In this document: positions 53,418-64,000 of the stretch, piece after piece
Layout of the letters: the number at the start of each line of letters is the position of its first letter
Numbering within the stretch: position 1 is the stretch's first letter
Notes under the pieces: generated by a model
Told to the model about the DNA's origin: nothing
Database searches by the model: none
The model's input: only the letters and a program-made list of their open reading frames with translations
Made by a program: the position numbers and the translations under genes
Origin: Orobanche coerulescens
Lineage: Eukaryota > Streptophyta > Magnoliopsida > Lamiales > Orobanchaceae
DNA: 64,000 bases
Reading direction: 5' to 3'
Assembly (NCBI GenBank): GCA_033398695.1
Contig: CM065815.1
Location: forward strand, 147,109,001-147,173,000

Positions 53418-56400
53418 CTATCTGCCTCTGCCTCTTCGGACAGTTTGCTTAGGAGGCCTAAATAAGTTAGCTCCAATAGGCCTCTTACAGACAGGTGCTA
53501 GACCATATTTCCTTTTGATGATCTGGGAGGCAAACTCTTGCTCGTTTGTGGTTGAGAATTTATTTTTCTCACAGAGAGCTCTGATTTCTTTCTGCAGGAT
53601 TAGCTCATCCAATTCATTGTTCAAACGGGTAGGTGCTTCTTCTGCTCTAAATGAAGGGATCATAGGATAAACATCCCATTTGGCTGCATATTCAAGTGTA
53701 ATCTTCCAAAGAGTAGGCCATTTGGTCTCCATGTAGTTGATGAATGACTGTTGAGGAGAGCATTCTCTGTCCTGGAGTATTTCCCAGAGATAATACTTCT
53801 CTATGAACTCCTTCTTGGCGTCTGCCCATCTAGTCATAAATTCTAAAGGCATAATTCCTTCAACGTACCACATTTGTTTGCCTTCCCATTCAAACCTTGG
53901 CTCTTCTCCTGGCCTTGTTCTCCTCTTCTTCTCTGTAGGCTGATCTTCAGTCTGCTCAGGATTAGCTACTTCCTTCCTCTTTTGGCTTGATGCCACAGCT
54001 TCAATTCTGAGGATATCTTGCCTCTTCTTCGTTCTGAGCTCCTGAACCTATACTTGGCCTGATACTTCTCTTACTTCCCCCTGCTTACTTCTTTCCCCCT
54101 TTTTGCCAGCATCAACCAGAATAGTCAATTGTTGCTCGACTATATGCATCCAGTCAGACATGCCAAGGGGCATTCTGGAGTTTGTAGGAGGAGGAGGTTG
54201 AGGAACATTCCTCTGCAGTAGGGTATCAATTTTGGCATTTATGGTCTGCAGGTCAGGTGAGATTTTTGTGGCAAGAAACTCTTCAACAGATTCTTTGACA
54301 ATGTTGCGGATCAGCTCAGTCATCACAGGGGAGATGGGTGATGTCTGAGGAGAGTGCCCACCGGAGCTTTCTGCGCCTGCAGGTAGTTTTGCAGTTGACC
54401 TACCTGTCTGCGGACTCCTGTCTGCAGGCGGCTGATCAGATGGGGTCTGTTCTGGGGTCCCCGATCTATCTTCTTCTTCTTCATCTAGGCTGGTGCAACG
54501 GGCAGGCGCCCCATCCTCATTTGCTCAGGCTTCATCTTTGCCTTCTTTTTCTTCTTCTGCCTCATTTTCCTTCTCTTCTTCCTCTTTCTTTTCGTCTTCC
54601 TTCTCTTCTTCCTTCTCTTTTTCCTTCTCTTCTTCCTTTTCTTCTTCATTTTCTTTTTCATTATCCTTCTTTTCATCCTCATCACCTTTATTATCCTCAT
54701 AATCTTTCTTATCCTCATCGTCATCATCATCATTATCATCATCATCATCATCTTCTTTTTCTTCCTGCTCGACTTCTTCTCCTTCATCATCTTCTTTTTC
54801 TTCCGATTCCTCTGTCTTTTCGACTTCTCCAGATTGTTTTTCAACTTCATTTTCTTTTTCCTTTTCTGCTTCTTTCTTCAACTATAATGTTTTCTTCTTT
54901 TTCTTCTTTTTCAACTCCTATTTCCTATTCCTCCACTATCTCTTCGATTCTATATTCTCTTTCTTGTACTTCTCCATCCTCATTAAGAGAACCATTAAAA
55001 ACACTTCCCATAATAATATGGATGACTTGGTCCATGTTGGTTTTAAAATTGGACATGAACTAGTCTTCCTGGATCATCAAAATTATGTTTGACTCATTGA
55101 AAAAATGCATGAGTAGATCCTCCGTAGACTGGGGATACTACCAGCTACTCATTTCAATAAAAGCTTGTAGTTGAGTAAATGGAACAGATTTCAAGGTTTT
55201 CCATTCCTCAAAAATATTGACAAAAGAATGTTTGAGAGCGTGTTGTTTTACCAGTAGAAGCTGCTCTATAGACAGGTTTAGGAAGTTGTTCTCGAGTAGG
55301 TTGAAAGTGTAGTCTGCTTTAGCAATATGGATAATCAATCCTGCTTTCTCTTCTTCAAACATGAAATGAGGGGTTAGAATAGGAACCATTTGAGTTTCCA
55401 GGCTGGAGGGAGCAGGCTGATCCTCTATGTGATCTGGTGCAGGGGTAGAGTAGTGATCTGGCTGCTTTTCCTCTTCAAACTCTAATTGCCTGGGCCTCTT
55501 GGGATATGGTTCTGGTGAAGAATGAATCACCGATGGCTCGCCAGGGGCTGGTCCCTTTCTCTTGAAACGGAGGGCAATTGGGGTGTTGTCTGAATCTGAA
55601 TTAGACTGGTCTGCAGGTTGGTCGCGGGCTGCAGTTTGATCTCCATCAGACTCGCCTGAGCTCGATGGGTATCTGTAGGGAGTTGGCTCTACAGACATTT
55701 CCCTTAACAATTGAGCTGCTTTCCTCTCTCCGCCCAATCTTCTTAGAGTTTCTTGGTCCAAGTGACCAAGTCTCTTGTTGATGTGGAATGGGTCAGCATT
55801 TCCCTTCGCCACACCTAACTGCTCCAAAATCCAACTTATTTGCGTCCCAAAGGCCAGCTTCGATTTGAATCTCTTCTCGTCATCTAGCCATTGGACTTTA
55901 TTGACTTCGCGCACCAGTTTCCGGAAAATGTAATTAGCCCAGTCAATTGGTTCATCCTGAATTAGTGCTCCGAGCACCATAAACTTGGCTGCGACAACTG
56001 GTCATAGTTGCCCGCCATCCCCATCACTATTTTGTTGGTAATATCCAACGCATATCGATACTCTTTCCTCAGCTCGCTTCTCTTGTCGGTCAGCTTCAAC
56101 TTTGATGGATGCTCATGAGCCTTGATCTTCAACCCCGTGTCGACTGCGTTTTGCTTCAGGGCTTCGACGACCATTCCATGAGATTTCATACCAAAAACTT
56201 TTACGACCGATTGCGGATTGATATCCACTTGAACTCTAAAAATTGAGCTCCTAATGTCCGATTCGAGAACTCTGACTTCTCTGTATAAAGCGATAACAGC
56301 CTCTTTGAAGAGATATTTTGGGCTGATATCCAGAAATGGGTAGATTCCATTCGACTTCATAGATCTGATAAGACAACTTACATCGTTGTCCTGGTTGGTT

Positions 56401-56489
56401 TCGAGTAGTACCTCGAAATCGACCACCAGAGAGAAAATGATCTGGTCCTTCACCGCCTTCAGGTTAACGCCGTTGAAGTAGGATTCCAT
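53418..56489 (-). pseudogene. Sirevirus-type extra ORF region (env-like position)
   Basis: Between pol and the 3' LTR, about 3.07 kb read as one degenerate gene in element sense. Segment 56489-55962 (MESYFNGVNLKAVKDQ) shifts frame near 55975 to 55980-55138 (MVLGALIQDEPIDWANYI). Stops and a second shift lead to 54881-54525, an extremely acidic Glu/Lys/Asp run, then 54326-54048 and 53996-53418 in the same frame, separated by single stops, ending RRGRGR. No signal peptide or membrane segment is evident to me. Sireviruses often carry an envelope-like ORF here of unknown role; I assign it by position only. The N-terminal third also resembles nuclear/DNA-associated plant TE proteins more than envelopes. 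Confidence 0.65.
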
Positions 56490-56999
56490 TTATGCGCAAG
56501 AAAAATTTCTGAGTGTATTTGAAAGTTAGAAAGGATTTTTGCTCTTGAAAACTAGGGTTTGTAAGCTTGAAGAAGGTAAAGTGAGAATGACTTTTCCGTC
56601 TTTAAAAGGAAAATTGAAACAACGTTTGGAATTTTAATATTAAATTAATTTTGAGTCGGTTCAAATTTTAAAAATGTATGACGGTTGGAATTTTTTAATT
56701 TGAATTAGTGGGGTCGTGTGAACGTGTAAGCATGCGAGCTTATCATCGTGTAAACATGTGAACGTGAGATTTCCATGTGTAAATAAATAATAATAAAATA
56801 TTTAGGAGTCAGTCAAGGTTAGAAAACTTAACTGGTTGATCGTTTAACTGTTTGACTGTTTGACTGCTCTGCATCAGGTAACTCTTCTTGTCTGCTTCAG
56901 GTAGGATCTGATGCCTGGGGTCAGCTTAGTCCATCCTTCGTCTGATCTGCTTCAGTCATCTTTCTCGTCTGTACTAGATTCCCAATCTAGTAATCCAAG
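56490..56999. other. copia spacer between RNase H and the extra ORF
   Basis: Non-coding, AT-rich, with short repeats (GTTTGACTGTTTGACTG near 56852). It could contain a promoter or splice acceptor for the extra ORF; nothing decisive is visible. Confidence 0.5.
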
Positions 57000-57436
57000 T
57001 TCCCTGCTCAGCTCCAAAAACCTTTCTTCTGGTAAAGGTTGGTGAATATGTCAGCAGTCTGGTATTCTGTGCTGACTCTTTCTACTCTGACTCTCTTATT
57101 AAGCACATGGTCTCTTATAAAATGATGTTTGACACCAATATGCTTCGTCCTTGAGTGCAATACTGGGTTGTTGGTGATTGCAATTGTACTATTGTTGTCT
57201 CACCATATTGTAACTTCATTTGCAATGATGTTGTAGTCCCTTAGCTGTTGTCTGATCCATAAAATCTGGGCACAACAGATACCTGCAGCTCAGTATTCTG
57301 ACTCTGTTGTTGAGATAGAGTTAGATACCTGCTTCTTGGTAAACCAGGATATCAGTCTGGTTCCTAGGAATTGGCACGTTCCTTACATACTCATCTCAAA
57401 CTCTCCTTGCATGATATTTGAGAATTTCTTACACAG
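57000..57436 (-). pseudogene. copia RNase H remnant
   Basis: In several frames the minus strand shows AGICCAQILWIRQQL, IAITNNP, KHIGVKHHFIRDHV and NIHQP-like ends of copia RNase H. The section between the RT YVDD box (57437 onwards) and this part is much too short, so RNase H start and connection sequence of roughly 150-200 codons have been deleted. Confidence 0.7.
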
Positions 57437-58081
57437 CTATGGATTGGTTGAGCCAAATATGATATCATCCACATATATTTGGACTAATAATATGTGGTCT
57501 TCATGCTCCACTCTGAATAGGGTCTTATCCACTTTTCCTTTGCTGAAACCTTTCTTCTCTAGAAACACAGATAATGTTTCATACCATGCTCTTGGTGCCT
57601 GCTTGAGTCCATATAGAGCTTTTAAAAGCTTGTAGACTTTGTCTCCTTTGAAAAATCCAGGGGGTTGCTCCACATAGACTTCTTCTTCTAGAATTCCATT
57701 AAGAAAGGCACTCTTCACATCCATTTGGTAGACTATGAAATCCTTGAATGCTGTATATGCAAGGAATAGTCTGATGACTTCTAATCTTGCAACAGGTGCA
57801 TAAGTTTCATCAAAATCTATTCCTTCACATTGTGCATAGCCTTTAGCAACAAGTCTGGCCTTATTCCTAATAACAGCTCCATCTTCATCGCATTTGTTCT
57901 TGTACACCCATTTGGTGCCAATAACCTTCTTGTGATTTGGTTTGTCTATTAGTTCCCAAGCATTGTTCCTTTCCATCTGATTAAGCTCTTCTTGCATTGC
58001 ATTGATCCATGAGTAGTCTTCCAAAGCTTGTTCTGTAGTCTTGGATTCTATTTGAGACCTAAAGCATGAGAACATTGCCAT
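57437..58081 (-). pseudogene. copia reverse transcriptase (truncated after YVDD)
   Basis: This 214-codon segment contains [79 protein letters not shown] and the catalytic [11 protein letters not shown]. It ends at a stop just after this box. It lies in a different frame from integrase, so one frameshift separates them between 58123 and 58081. It would lack the RT C-terminal part. Confidence 0.92.
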
Positions 58082-58122
58082 TCTTGCGGGTAGGGTGGAC
58101 TGTCTGGTCTTGACTCCATCAG

Positions 58123-58899
58123 TTAGCTTCCCAATGATTTGTTGGATGTGATGATCTTTAAGCCACTTAGGAATGTCTTCTTATTCAGGGTCTGTTCCCT
58201 TGTAGATTTGATTTGGTGAACTTCTTCTCTCTCAGCATCAGCTTGATTCTGGCTTCCTTGTTCTGCAATTGGATCAGTTACCGTCTTGTTATCTGTAGGT
58301 GGAAGTCCTGTCTGGTCTGTAGATGGGTCCTTATCAGCTACAGATGGGTCTTCATCAACAGCAACTAGATCAGGTAGGTTCTGAGGTCCTATATGATCTG
58401 CAGTTGGGTCTTCATCAGCTACAGATGGATCTTCAGGCTGGTCTGCAGGTGAGTCCACCATTCCTGTATCATGGATGATAACTTCTTCTAGGGTGGCAGA
58501 TTTGAGTTTGTTCTCAATTAATTCCACCTTTTTCCTATACTCAACAGAAGATTCATCAAATACAACATGAGGTGTTTCCTCCACAACTAAGGTTCTTTTG
58601 TTAAAAACTCTATATGCCTTGCTTCTTTGTGAATATCCCATAAAGAGACCATCATCAGTTTTAGCATCAAAGGCATTTAGTTGGGTTTTACCATTGTTGT
58701 GGATGAAACACTTACAACCAAAAATATGAAAATAAGCAACTGCAGGTGTTCTGCCATTCCAAACCTCATAGGGAGTTTTGCCATGTCTCCCTACTATCAT
58801 GCTCCTGTTTTGAGTGTGGCATGCTGTGTTGACAGCTTCAGCCCAGAAACTCTTGGGCAGGTATGCTTCTGAAATCATGGACCTGGCTGCTTCCTTCAA
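58123..58899 (-). pseudogene. copia integrase C-terminal part and linker
   Basis: It encodes EAARSMISEAYLPKSFWAEA, VNTACHTQNRSMI, KTPYEVWNGRTP and FGCKCFIHN, the C-terminal catalytic end and GKTPYE block of copia integrase. An acidic linker with tandem repeats of DPSVADEDP/DPSVADKDPS follows. The frame is shared with gag and the integrase core, separated by two TAG codons between 58900 and 58995. Confidence 0.88.
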
Positions 58900-58995
58900 G
58901 GTTCTGTTTCTTCTTTCGGCAACACCATTCTACTGTGGAGTCCTGGCTGCAGAAACTTCATGCAGGATCCCATTCTGATCACTATAATCAGTGAT

Positions 58996-59610
58996 TTACT
59001 TGTTGAGAAATTCTCCTCCTCTATCTGATCTGATCTTGATAATTGAGAGGGATTTCTCATTCTGGATCCTTCTCAGTATCTCAGGCAACTTGGTTAGTGT
59101 TTCACTCTTTTTATAGAGAAAAACAACCCATGTGTACCTTGAGTAGTCATCCACTTCTACTAGAGCATGCTTTCTACCACTTATGGTCCTTGGCTTGATG
59201 GGACCAAATAGATCCATGTGAAGTAGATCTAAGATTCTTGTTGTGAGAGTGGTAGGCTGGACTGCCTTGAATGATGCTCTTGTTTGCTTCCCTTTCTGAC
59301 ACGCATCACAGAGAGCTTCCTTCTTGAATACTTCTTCTGGAAGTCCTCTGACCAGCTTCTGAGAACTAATCTTGTTTATGGCTTTGAAATTTAGGTGACA
59401 TAGTCTCTTGTGCCATAGCCACCCATTCTCAGCTATTGTCTTGGATAGAAAACAGGTATTAGGAGTTTCTGTGTTCCAATCTATCATATAGACATCTCTC
59501 CTTCTGAATCCTTGTAGCTTCACTTCTCCAGATAGGATATCTATCACCATGCATTTCCAAATGGTAAAGACTACTAGATTCTTCTCATCACAAAACCGGC
59601 TTATGCTCAA
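58996..59610 (-). pseudogene. copia integrase core with zinc finger
   Basis: It contains the HHCC finger (WHKRLCHLNFKAINK, CDACQKGKQTR) and catalytic Asp residues in LLHMDLFGPIKPRT and VEVDDYSRYTWV, followed by RSDRGGEFLNK. It ends at a TAG where the frame otherwise continues. The copia order, with integrase before RT, is clear. Confidence 0.9.
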
Positions 59611-59868
59611 AAGGTTGTATATGAGCCCTTTGACATAATGAACTTTTGATATAATGATGTTTCCTCTGTGCAGCTCTCTAAAGCCTTTAGTCTGACCTCT
59701 AGAGCTATCTCCAAAGGTTACTTCTGGACCTCTTTATTTGATATAATTTGTCAGCACCTTCTTGTTCCCGGTCATGTGCCTTGAGCATCCGGAATCTACA
59801 AACCATTCTTCACATCCAATATTTGAATTTGTGGAGATGTGGTGGTATTTCTTCCACCTCTTCTGCAA
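59611..59868 (-). pseudogene. copia protease remnant
   Basis: In the same frame as gag and integrase, the minus strand reads CEEWFVDSGCSRHMTGNKK with the DSG active site. It then passes a stop (TAA near 59735) and GPEVTFGDSSRGQTKGF. This is the short copia-type aspartic protease. A TGA just before it (near 59866) separates it from gag. Confidence 0.8.
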
Positions 59869-60813
59869 TCAGACAAGCAGAGATTTAGGTACCCAAATCT
59901 GTGTGGGTCCTTGGGGGTTAGATGGTTTCCTGGAGAATTGGTTTCTCCTGGGATTATGGAAGTTATATTGATTGCCCCTAAAAGGTGCGTATTGTCTGGG
60001 CCTGTATCCTCTGTTAGGATTGTGTATTGGGTATGCCTCATAAAACTGATGGTGTGGGCCATGCCTAAATCTTGGCTGAGACAATTTATTAAATCTTTGA
60101 GGTCTCCACACCTATTCCTTTTGAAAATTCGGATAACCTTGAGGTTTCCATTTGCCCCTCCCATTTGAAAATCTGTTTTTGGGGAGTCTTTGATAATATT
60201 GGGCATGTTGTGTGGGTTGCTGCTTCTGCCTTGGGCATTGCCTAGTCTCATGTCTAGGTGGATGCCTTGTATACCTTGGATGCAGCCTAGACATGTAACT
60301 TGACTGCTGCCTATTTTGAAACACAGGTTTGTAATTAGGCTCAGCAGACGAGACAATTGTTTCTCCCTTGATGAAAGTGGTTTTAGAACTAGAGGGAGTA
60401 TTCGGGTCATATCCAAAGCCTGATCTGGAATATAGTGGCCTTTTATTCATACACAATTCATCCATAGTTAGAGATACCTTCAGGGAGGTTATTTCCTTCG
60501 CCTGGGCTTTACTTACTTGAGCCAGTTTAGTAAACTCGGCTTTGACATGAGCAAGTGCAGCTGATTTTTCACTATTCAAAATAGTTAGTCGTTTTATCTC
60601 AGCTGTAGTATTATCAGCCTGGTTTTTCAAGTTATCTGCAACCTGTTTTTCAAGATCAGATTTGGTTTTATTCAATTCTAAGATGAGTCTTTCAAAATCA
60701 TTTTTCAGCTGCCTATTCTCATCTTGCAGCTGGGTCTTCTCGGCTGATACAGATAGGTGTGCAGATTTTAATTTCTCAAAGTCTTTGAGGAGCTGATTTA
60801 CAGACTCGTGCAA
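59869..60813 (-). pseudogene. copia Gag C-terminal coiled coil and basic tail
   Basis: One frame interrupted by a TAG near 60109. It begins MHESVNQLLKDFEKLKS, a long coiled coil with heptads (TQLQDENRQLKNDFERL, LNSEKSAALAHVKAEF). An Arg/Gln/Pro-rich basic tail follows (PPRHETRQCPRQKQQ, NRFSNGRGKWKPQGY, YRPRQYAPFRGNQYN). Such extended coiled-coil Gag tails are a Sirevirus character. It continues in frame from the zinc-knuckle part. Confidence 0.82.
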
Positions 60814-61053
60814 GTCCTTGTCTTATGACATGTCTGAGCTATTATTTGAATTAGAGGGTTTAGATGTTACCTCTTCATCAGCTAGGTTGGCCATCAGACA
60901 GTCATATTCCTCATCGTCATCAGAGAAGAATCCGCTTCTTGATTCTACTTTCTCTTGGTCTTCTCCAATGAGGGCTTTTCTTCGGTCTTCTTTTCTGCTC
61001 ACCTACTTCTTTCTCTCATCCTTCTTAAGATCAGGACAGTCGATTTGAATGTG

Positions 61054-61950
61054 TCATGTCTTATGACAATTATAACACTCCACCTTCCAGCTTCCAATTT
61101 TTTGATTTCTACTTGGATTTTCCTTATAGTTCTTTTTATATTTGGAGTAATTCTTTCTGAGGTTGCTGATCCTTTGCATTATGAATGCCATTTCTTCCTC
61201 GAAATCGAGTAGATTTAGAGGTTTGACATCAGATAGGTTCTTGGCGGGGGACTCGACTGCAAAGGCTATTCCCTTCTCTGCAGGCTCGGTTGATGATGAA
61301 CTTGGGAGTTCAAATTCATAAGCCTTTAGATCACAGAACAACTCCTGGATCTTTATTTTATTGAGGTCTTTGGATTCCCTCATGGACACCGCCTTCATGC
61401 TCCATTCGGGGCTAAGAGATCTTAATACTTTCAAGGCCATCTACCTGTTGCCATATGATTTGCCAAGGGAGTTGATTTTGTTGATGATCTCTGTGAACCT
61501 TGTGTCCACCTGGTCTATAGATTCTCCGGTCTTCATCTTGAAGTTGTCAAATTTCTGGGTAGCAATTGACAACTTGTTTTCTTTGACCAGCTCTGTACCT
61601 TCACACATCACTGCAGGGGTGTCCCAAATCTCCTTGGCATTTTTGCAGTTCTTGATCTTGACCATAGTTGATTTGTCAAGAGTTTGATATAGCACATCTC
61701 TGGCCCGGTTGTTACGGTTGGCCAGCTTTCTTTCTTCAATGGTCATCTCCGTCCTCTTCTTTGGGATCTTCTCTGGCTTCCCGACTGCAATTTCCTCAGG
61801 TTTGTTGTCCTTCTCGAAGATGAAGGGACCGTCCTCTATGATGCACCACATGTCGTCATGGATTGAAGATAATTGTGCCTGCATCCTTATCTTCCAAAGA
61901 TCATACTCGTCAACTGAAAAGACAGGTAATATAGAATGCATGTGTTCCAT
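61054..61950 (-). pseudogene. copia Gag N-terminal and zinc-knuckle part
   Basis: It starts MEHMHSILPVFSVDEYDLWK, a normal copia Gag start with W-containing capsid motifs (DMWCIIEDGP, AKEIWDTPAVMCEG). A TAG (61441-61443) sits before MALKVLRSLSPEWSMKA. The zinc knuckle reads CYNCHKT-stop-HIQIDC: a TGA (61054-61056) replaces the usual Gly. No frameshift from here to the integrase end. Confidence 0.9.
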
Positions 61951-62020
61951 TTCTAAAATGAGAGATTAAAAATATATATATCCTCGAAATATAGATCTGG
62001 TTCTTGAAATATTGAACCAA

Positions 62021-62034
62021 CCGCTCCGATACCA
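62021..62034 (-). other. copia primer-binding site
   Basis: The minus strand reads TGGTATCGGAGCGG starting two bases from the LTR at 62037, a variant of the initiator tRNA-Met site common in copia elements. Confidence 0.85.
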
Positions 62035-62036
62035 CT

Positions 62037-63620
62037 TGTAGGTCATAAGTCATCCAGGAATAAGTCTGGGGGGGGGGGTGAATATATTTATTGAAACTCT
62101 TTTCCACAAAGGACGAGTTTCTCAGCTGATAGATATGCGGAAGTCAGCTGATGACGAACGTAAATAGTTAATAGAACAGTTCAGTATGAATGCAGCAGTT
62201 AAGTATGATGCTACAACAGTAAAGTACGCAGGCAATTTATAGTGGTCTCAGAGGTGGAGTAATCCTATACTAATCCACTTTCTCCAAACCAGTTGGAGAT
62301 GAGTCCACTATAATTCTCAACCATTGATAAATATTACAGTGATTCTACAACTTAGCTACAACAACTTCCAACCAATGGAAATCCCGTCGTTGCAAATCCT
62401 TTCTGACTGCCTAGCACCACTCGATTCTTCAAATCCTTGGATGCCTATCAGTCGCGTAACTTCAACCAGTGAAGTACCCATTACTCAGGTATTAAGACAA
62501 GAGTGTTTTGTCTTCTCCAACTAAGAGCTTTCTTCGTATATGAATGAGAATACTGCTCTTTATGATGCTATAGATTTCTGATTACTTAGATTGCTTTGAT
62601 CGCTTAAAGTATAGTTCGCACCGTGTCCTGCTCAACTTCAAATCTTCAGATATATATAGGTGTCGATCCTTGAGCATTTATTCATAGCCGTTGCAAATCT
62701 GTAACAAATCCGTCCATTGGAGAAAATAGACTTCTTTGTTTTTCTTTCTGAACATTGCAAGGGTGGATTCCATTAATTTAATCCATTTTCGACCATTATG
62801 AAGACTTCCATGTGATGGCGCCGAATCTTTTGAATATAATAAGATTAAAGTCTCCAGTGGTAGGTCTGGATGAATTACTTAATTTATTTCCTTTTCGGGA
62901 ATCTCTCCAATCTGTCACTTATCGTCCGCATGTGACTTTCCGTAAATATTGACTATTCAACGCATGCTGACATGGACTGGAGTACTTGGCTGATCATTTA
63001 ACTGATTTTTCTGTGGTCAAACTGTCTTATGTGCAGTCAACCTTCTCTGATGTCGACTTCTCTGATGTGCCGACTTGTCTGAAGTCTTCTGACCTGATTG
63101 AACTTGACTGATATGCACATACGAGCCATATAAGGCATCCCTTATCAGAGAAGTTCTGGTCAACAATTTAATCAGCAATGTTGGACCAGACTGCAGTCAA
63201 GGTGAAACGTCAAGTCATTTGAAGTGTGATCACACTTCAAATGACTTGACTTTTCACCTTGACTGCAGTCTGGTCCAACTTTGATGATTAAATTGTTGAC
63301 CAGAACTTCTCTGATAAGGGATGCCTGATATGGCTCGTATGTGGTTAACCTTATCCGAATAGTTGAGTTGACCAAGAATCGGCTGATAGATACTTATTTG
63401 TGATTTTTACTTAGCCGATTTTTAAAGCCTAACTTACATGGTCTATAGAAGATACTCATTTGGTTCTTCTTTACATTTTGCCAAGTATCTAACTTAACAC
63501 AATTTGGCCTATGGAAGATACTCATCTGGTTCTTCCTTACATTTTGCCAAGTAATAAACATACATTTGAATAGACAAATACAATGATGACATCATCAAAA
63601 TCTAACAGGTATTCCTAACA
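62037..63620 (-). repeat. copia 5' LTR
   Basis: This 1584 bp LTR starts TGTAGGTCATAAG and ends TATTCCTAACA. It is highly similar to 51692-53171 but about 104 bp longer, mainly through the palindrome at 63116-63343. TATA box region on the minus strand near 62649-62657. Confidence 0.92.
63116..63343. repeat. 228 bp near-perfect palindrome in the copia 5' LTR
   Basis: Two ~114 bp arms meet without a spacer at GAAGTGTGA/TCACACTTC (centre 63229/63230), with about four mismatches. The 3' LTR has only one arm (about 52790-52910), so this is an inverted duplication in one LTR or a loss in the other. Confidence 0.92.
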
Positions 63621-64000
63621 AACTCTCGGGTATATATAACCAGGTGGTTTAGCGTGCGCTAACGGCTTATGGTTAGCGCACACTAACCAGCCAAAACTGG
63701 TCTAGAACCTACGGTTCTGACCCGTTGGCGTGCGCTGCCGGAAAATAGCGTGCGCTAACAATCCCCCGATAGCGCGCGCTATCGAGCTATAGTGTGCGCT
63801 ACCTATTCGTCATCCAGAGTCCAGAAACATTCTGCCTCAACTGGAATACCGCATTAGCGCGCGCTGCCCCACACCTAGCATGCGTTAAGCCCCAATCATA
63901 GCATGCGCTAATTCACAGACTTAGCGTGCGCTAAACTGCTCGTCCAGAGAGCATAAACAACCTAATGCCACTGCTGTACTCGAAACATTAGCGCACGCTA
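63621..64000 (-). promoter_or_regulatory. gypsy LTR 3, part 2: TATA box and GCGTGCGC array
   Basis: Right of the copia element LTR 3 resumes. In element sense about eleven copies or variants of TTAGCGTGCGCTAA (63649-64000, to the window edge) are followed by a TATA box (TTATATATAC, + strand 63629-63640). The leader then continues beyond the copia insertion to the donor at 51511, giving about 190 bp from TATA box to donor once the insertion is ignored. Confidence 0.72.

Larger units (their letters stand above)
51692..63620 (-). mobile_element. Ty1/copia retrotransposon, Sirevirus-like, 11.9 kb
   Basis: Two LTRs (51692-53171 and 62037-63620) start TGTAGGTCA and end TATTCCTAACA. They flank minus-strand coding in the copia order gag, protease, integrase, RT, RNase H, then a ~3 kb extra open region before the 3' LTR. 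The flanks AACTA (51687-51691) and AACTC (63621-63625) fit a 5 bp target duplication with one change. The long coiled-coil Gag tail and the extra 3' region are Sirevirus traits. The element was inserted into LTR 3, about 10 bp from its TATA box. Stops and deletions disable it. Confidence 0.93.

Noticed and set aside
54338..55063. Plus-strand 241-codon open frame rich in Leu, Ser and Pro
   Set aside because: It is the complement of the acidic low-complexity tract of the copia extra ORF; sense coding on the minus strand explains it.
1..64000. tRNA, rRNA or organelle-derived genes
   Set aside because: Only tRNA-complementary primer sites were seen; I found no cloverleaf-like tRNA or rRNA block, though a scan by a covariance model was not possible.

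Overview
The window is nuclear DNA of a flowering plant, probably a eudicot. The evidence is an intronless Dof zinc-finger transcription factor gene (a plant-specific family), plant-type introns, and a dense nest of plant transposable elements. I cannot name the species. Only one convincing host gene is present (Dof, 38753-39451, + strand). Almost everything else is mobile DNA, most of it inserted into other mobile DNA.

Layout, left to right. (a) 1-5426: the 5' half of a minus-strand Ty3/gypsy chromovirus (gag, protease, RT, part of RNase H, primer site, LTR). It was inserted into (b) 5427-11900: a second gypsy family without recognisable coding capacity, arranged as internal-LTR-internal (LTR 6553-10060). 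(c) 11974-15128: small non-autonomous DNA elements (hAT, foldback, PIF/Harbinger-like) and AT microsatellites. (d) 15129-36412: a large Mutator-like element (MULE) with ~110 bp terminal inverted repeats. It carries a spliced DUF1985/Ulp1-like gene (+), a small spliced gene (+) and a MULE transposase (-). Intron 1 of the DUF1985/Ulp1 gene is interrupted by a 12.1 kb Tat-lineage gypsy element (15624-27739), which itself carries a spliced antisense gene with its own TATA box. (e) 36413-44800: low-copy DNA with the Dof gene and about eight MITEs. (f) 45180-51691 and 63621-64000: scrambled gypsy LTR and pol fragments, interrupted by (g) 51692-63620: a Sirevirus-like Ty1/copia element with a long extra open region between pol and the 3' LTR.

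How the parts may work together. The MULE is the most interesting unit. Its DUF1985 gene resembles in family the VANC anti-silencing genes of Arabidopsis VANDAL MULEs. All of its non-coding segments (introns, 3' regions, transposase upstream region), but none of its coding exons, are filled with a CpG palindrome, CACGATCGTG, and its half-sites. That is the arrangement expected if the element-encoded DUF1985 protein recognises its own element. A 100-residue second protein with a basic patch and two SUMO-interaction-like motifs accompanies it. Separately, the gypsy LTRs carry arrays of a near-palindrome (TTAGCGTGCGCTAA or TTACGTACGTAA) directly upstream of a TATA box. About 200 bp further on there is a consensus splice donor.

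Decay is mainly by in-frame nonsense codons rather than frameshifts in the gypsy, copia and transposase genes, as expected from cytosine deamination of methylated repeats. Exon models, domain names and lineage names rest on reading the sequence and on family knowledge; no database search was possible.
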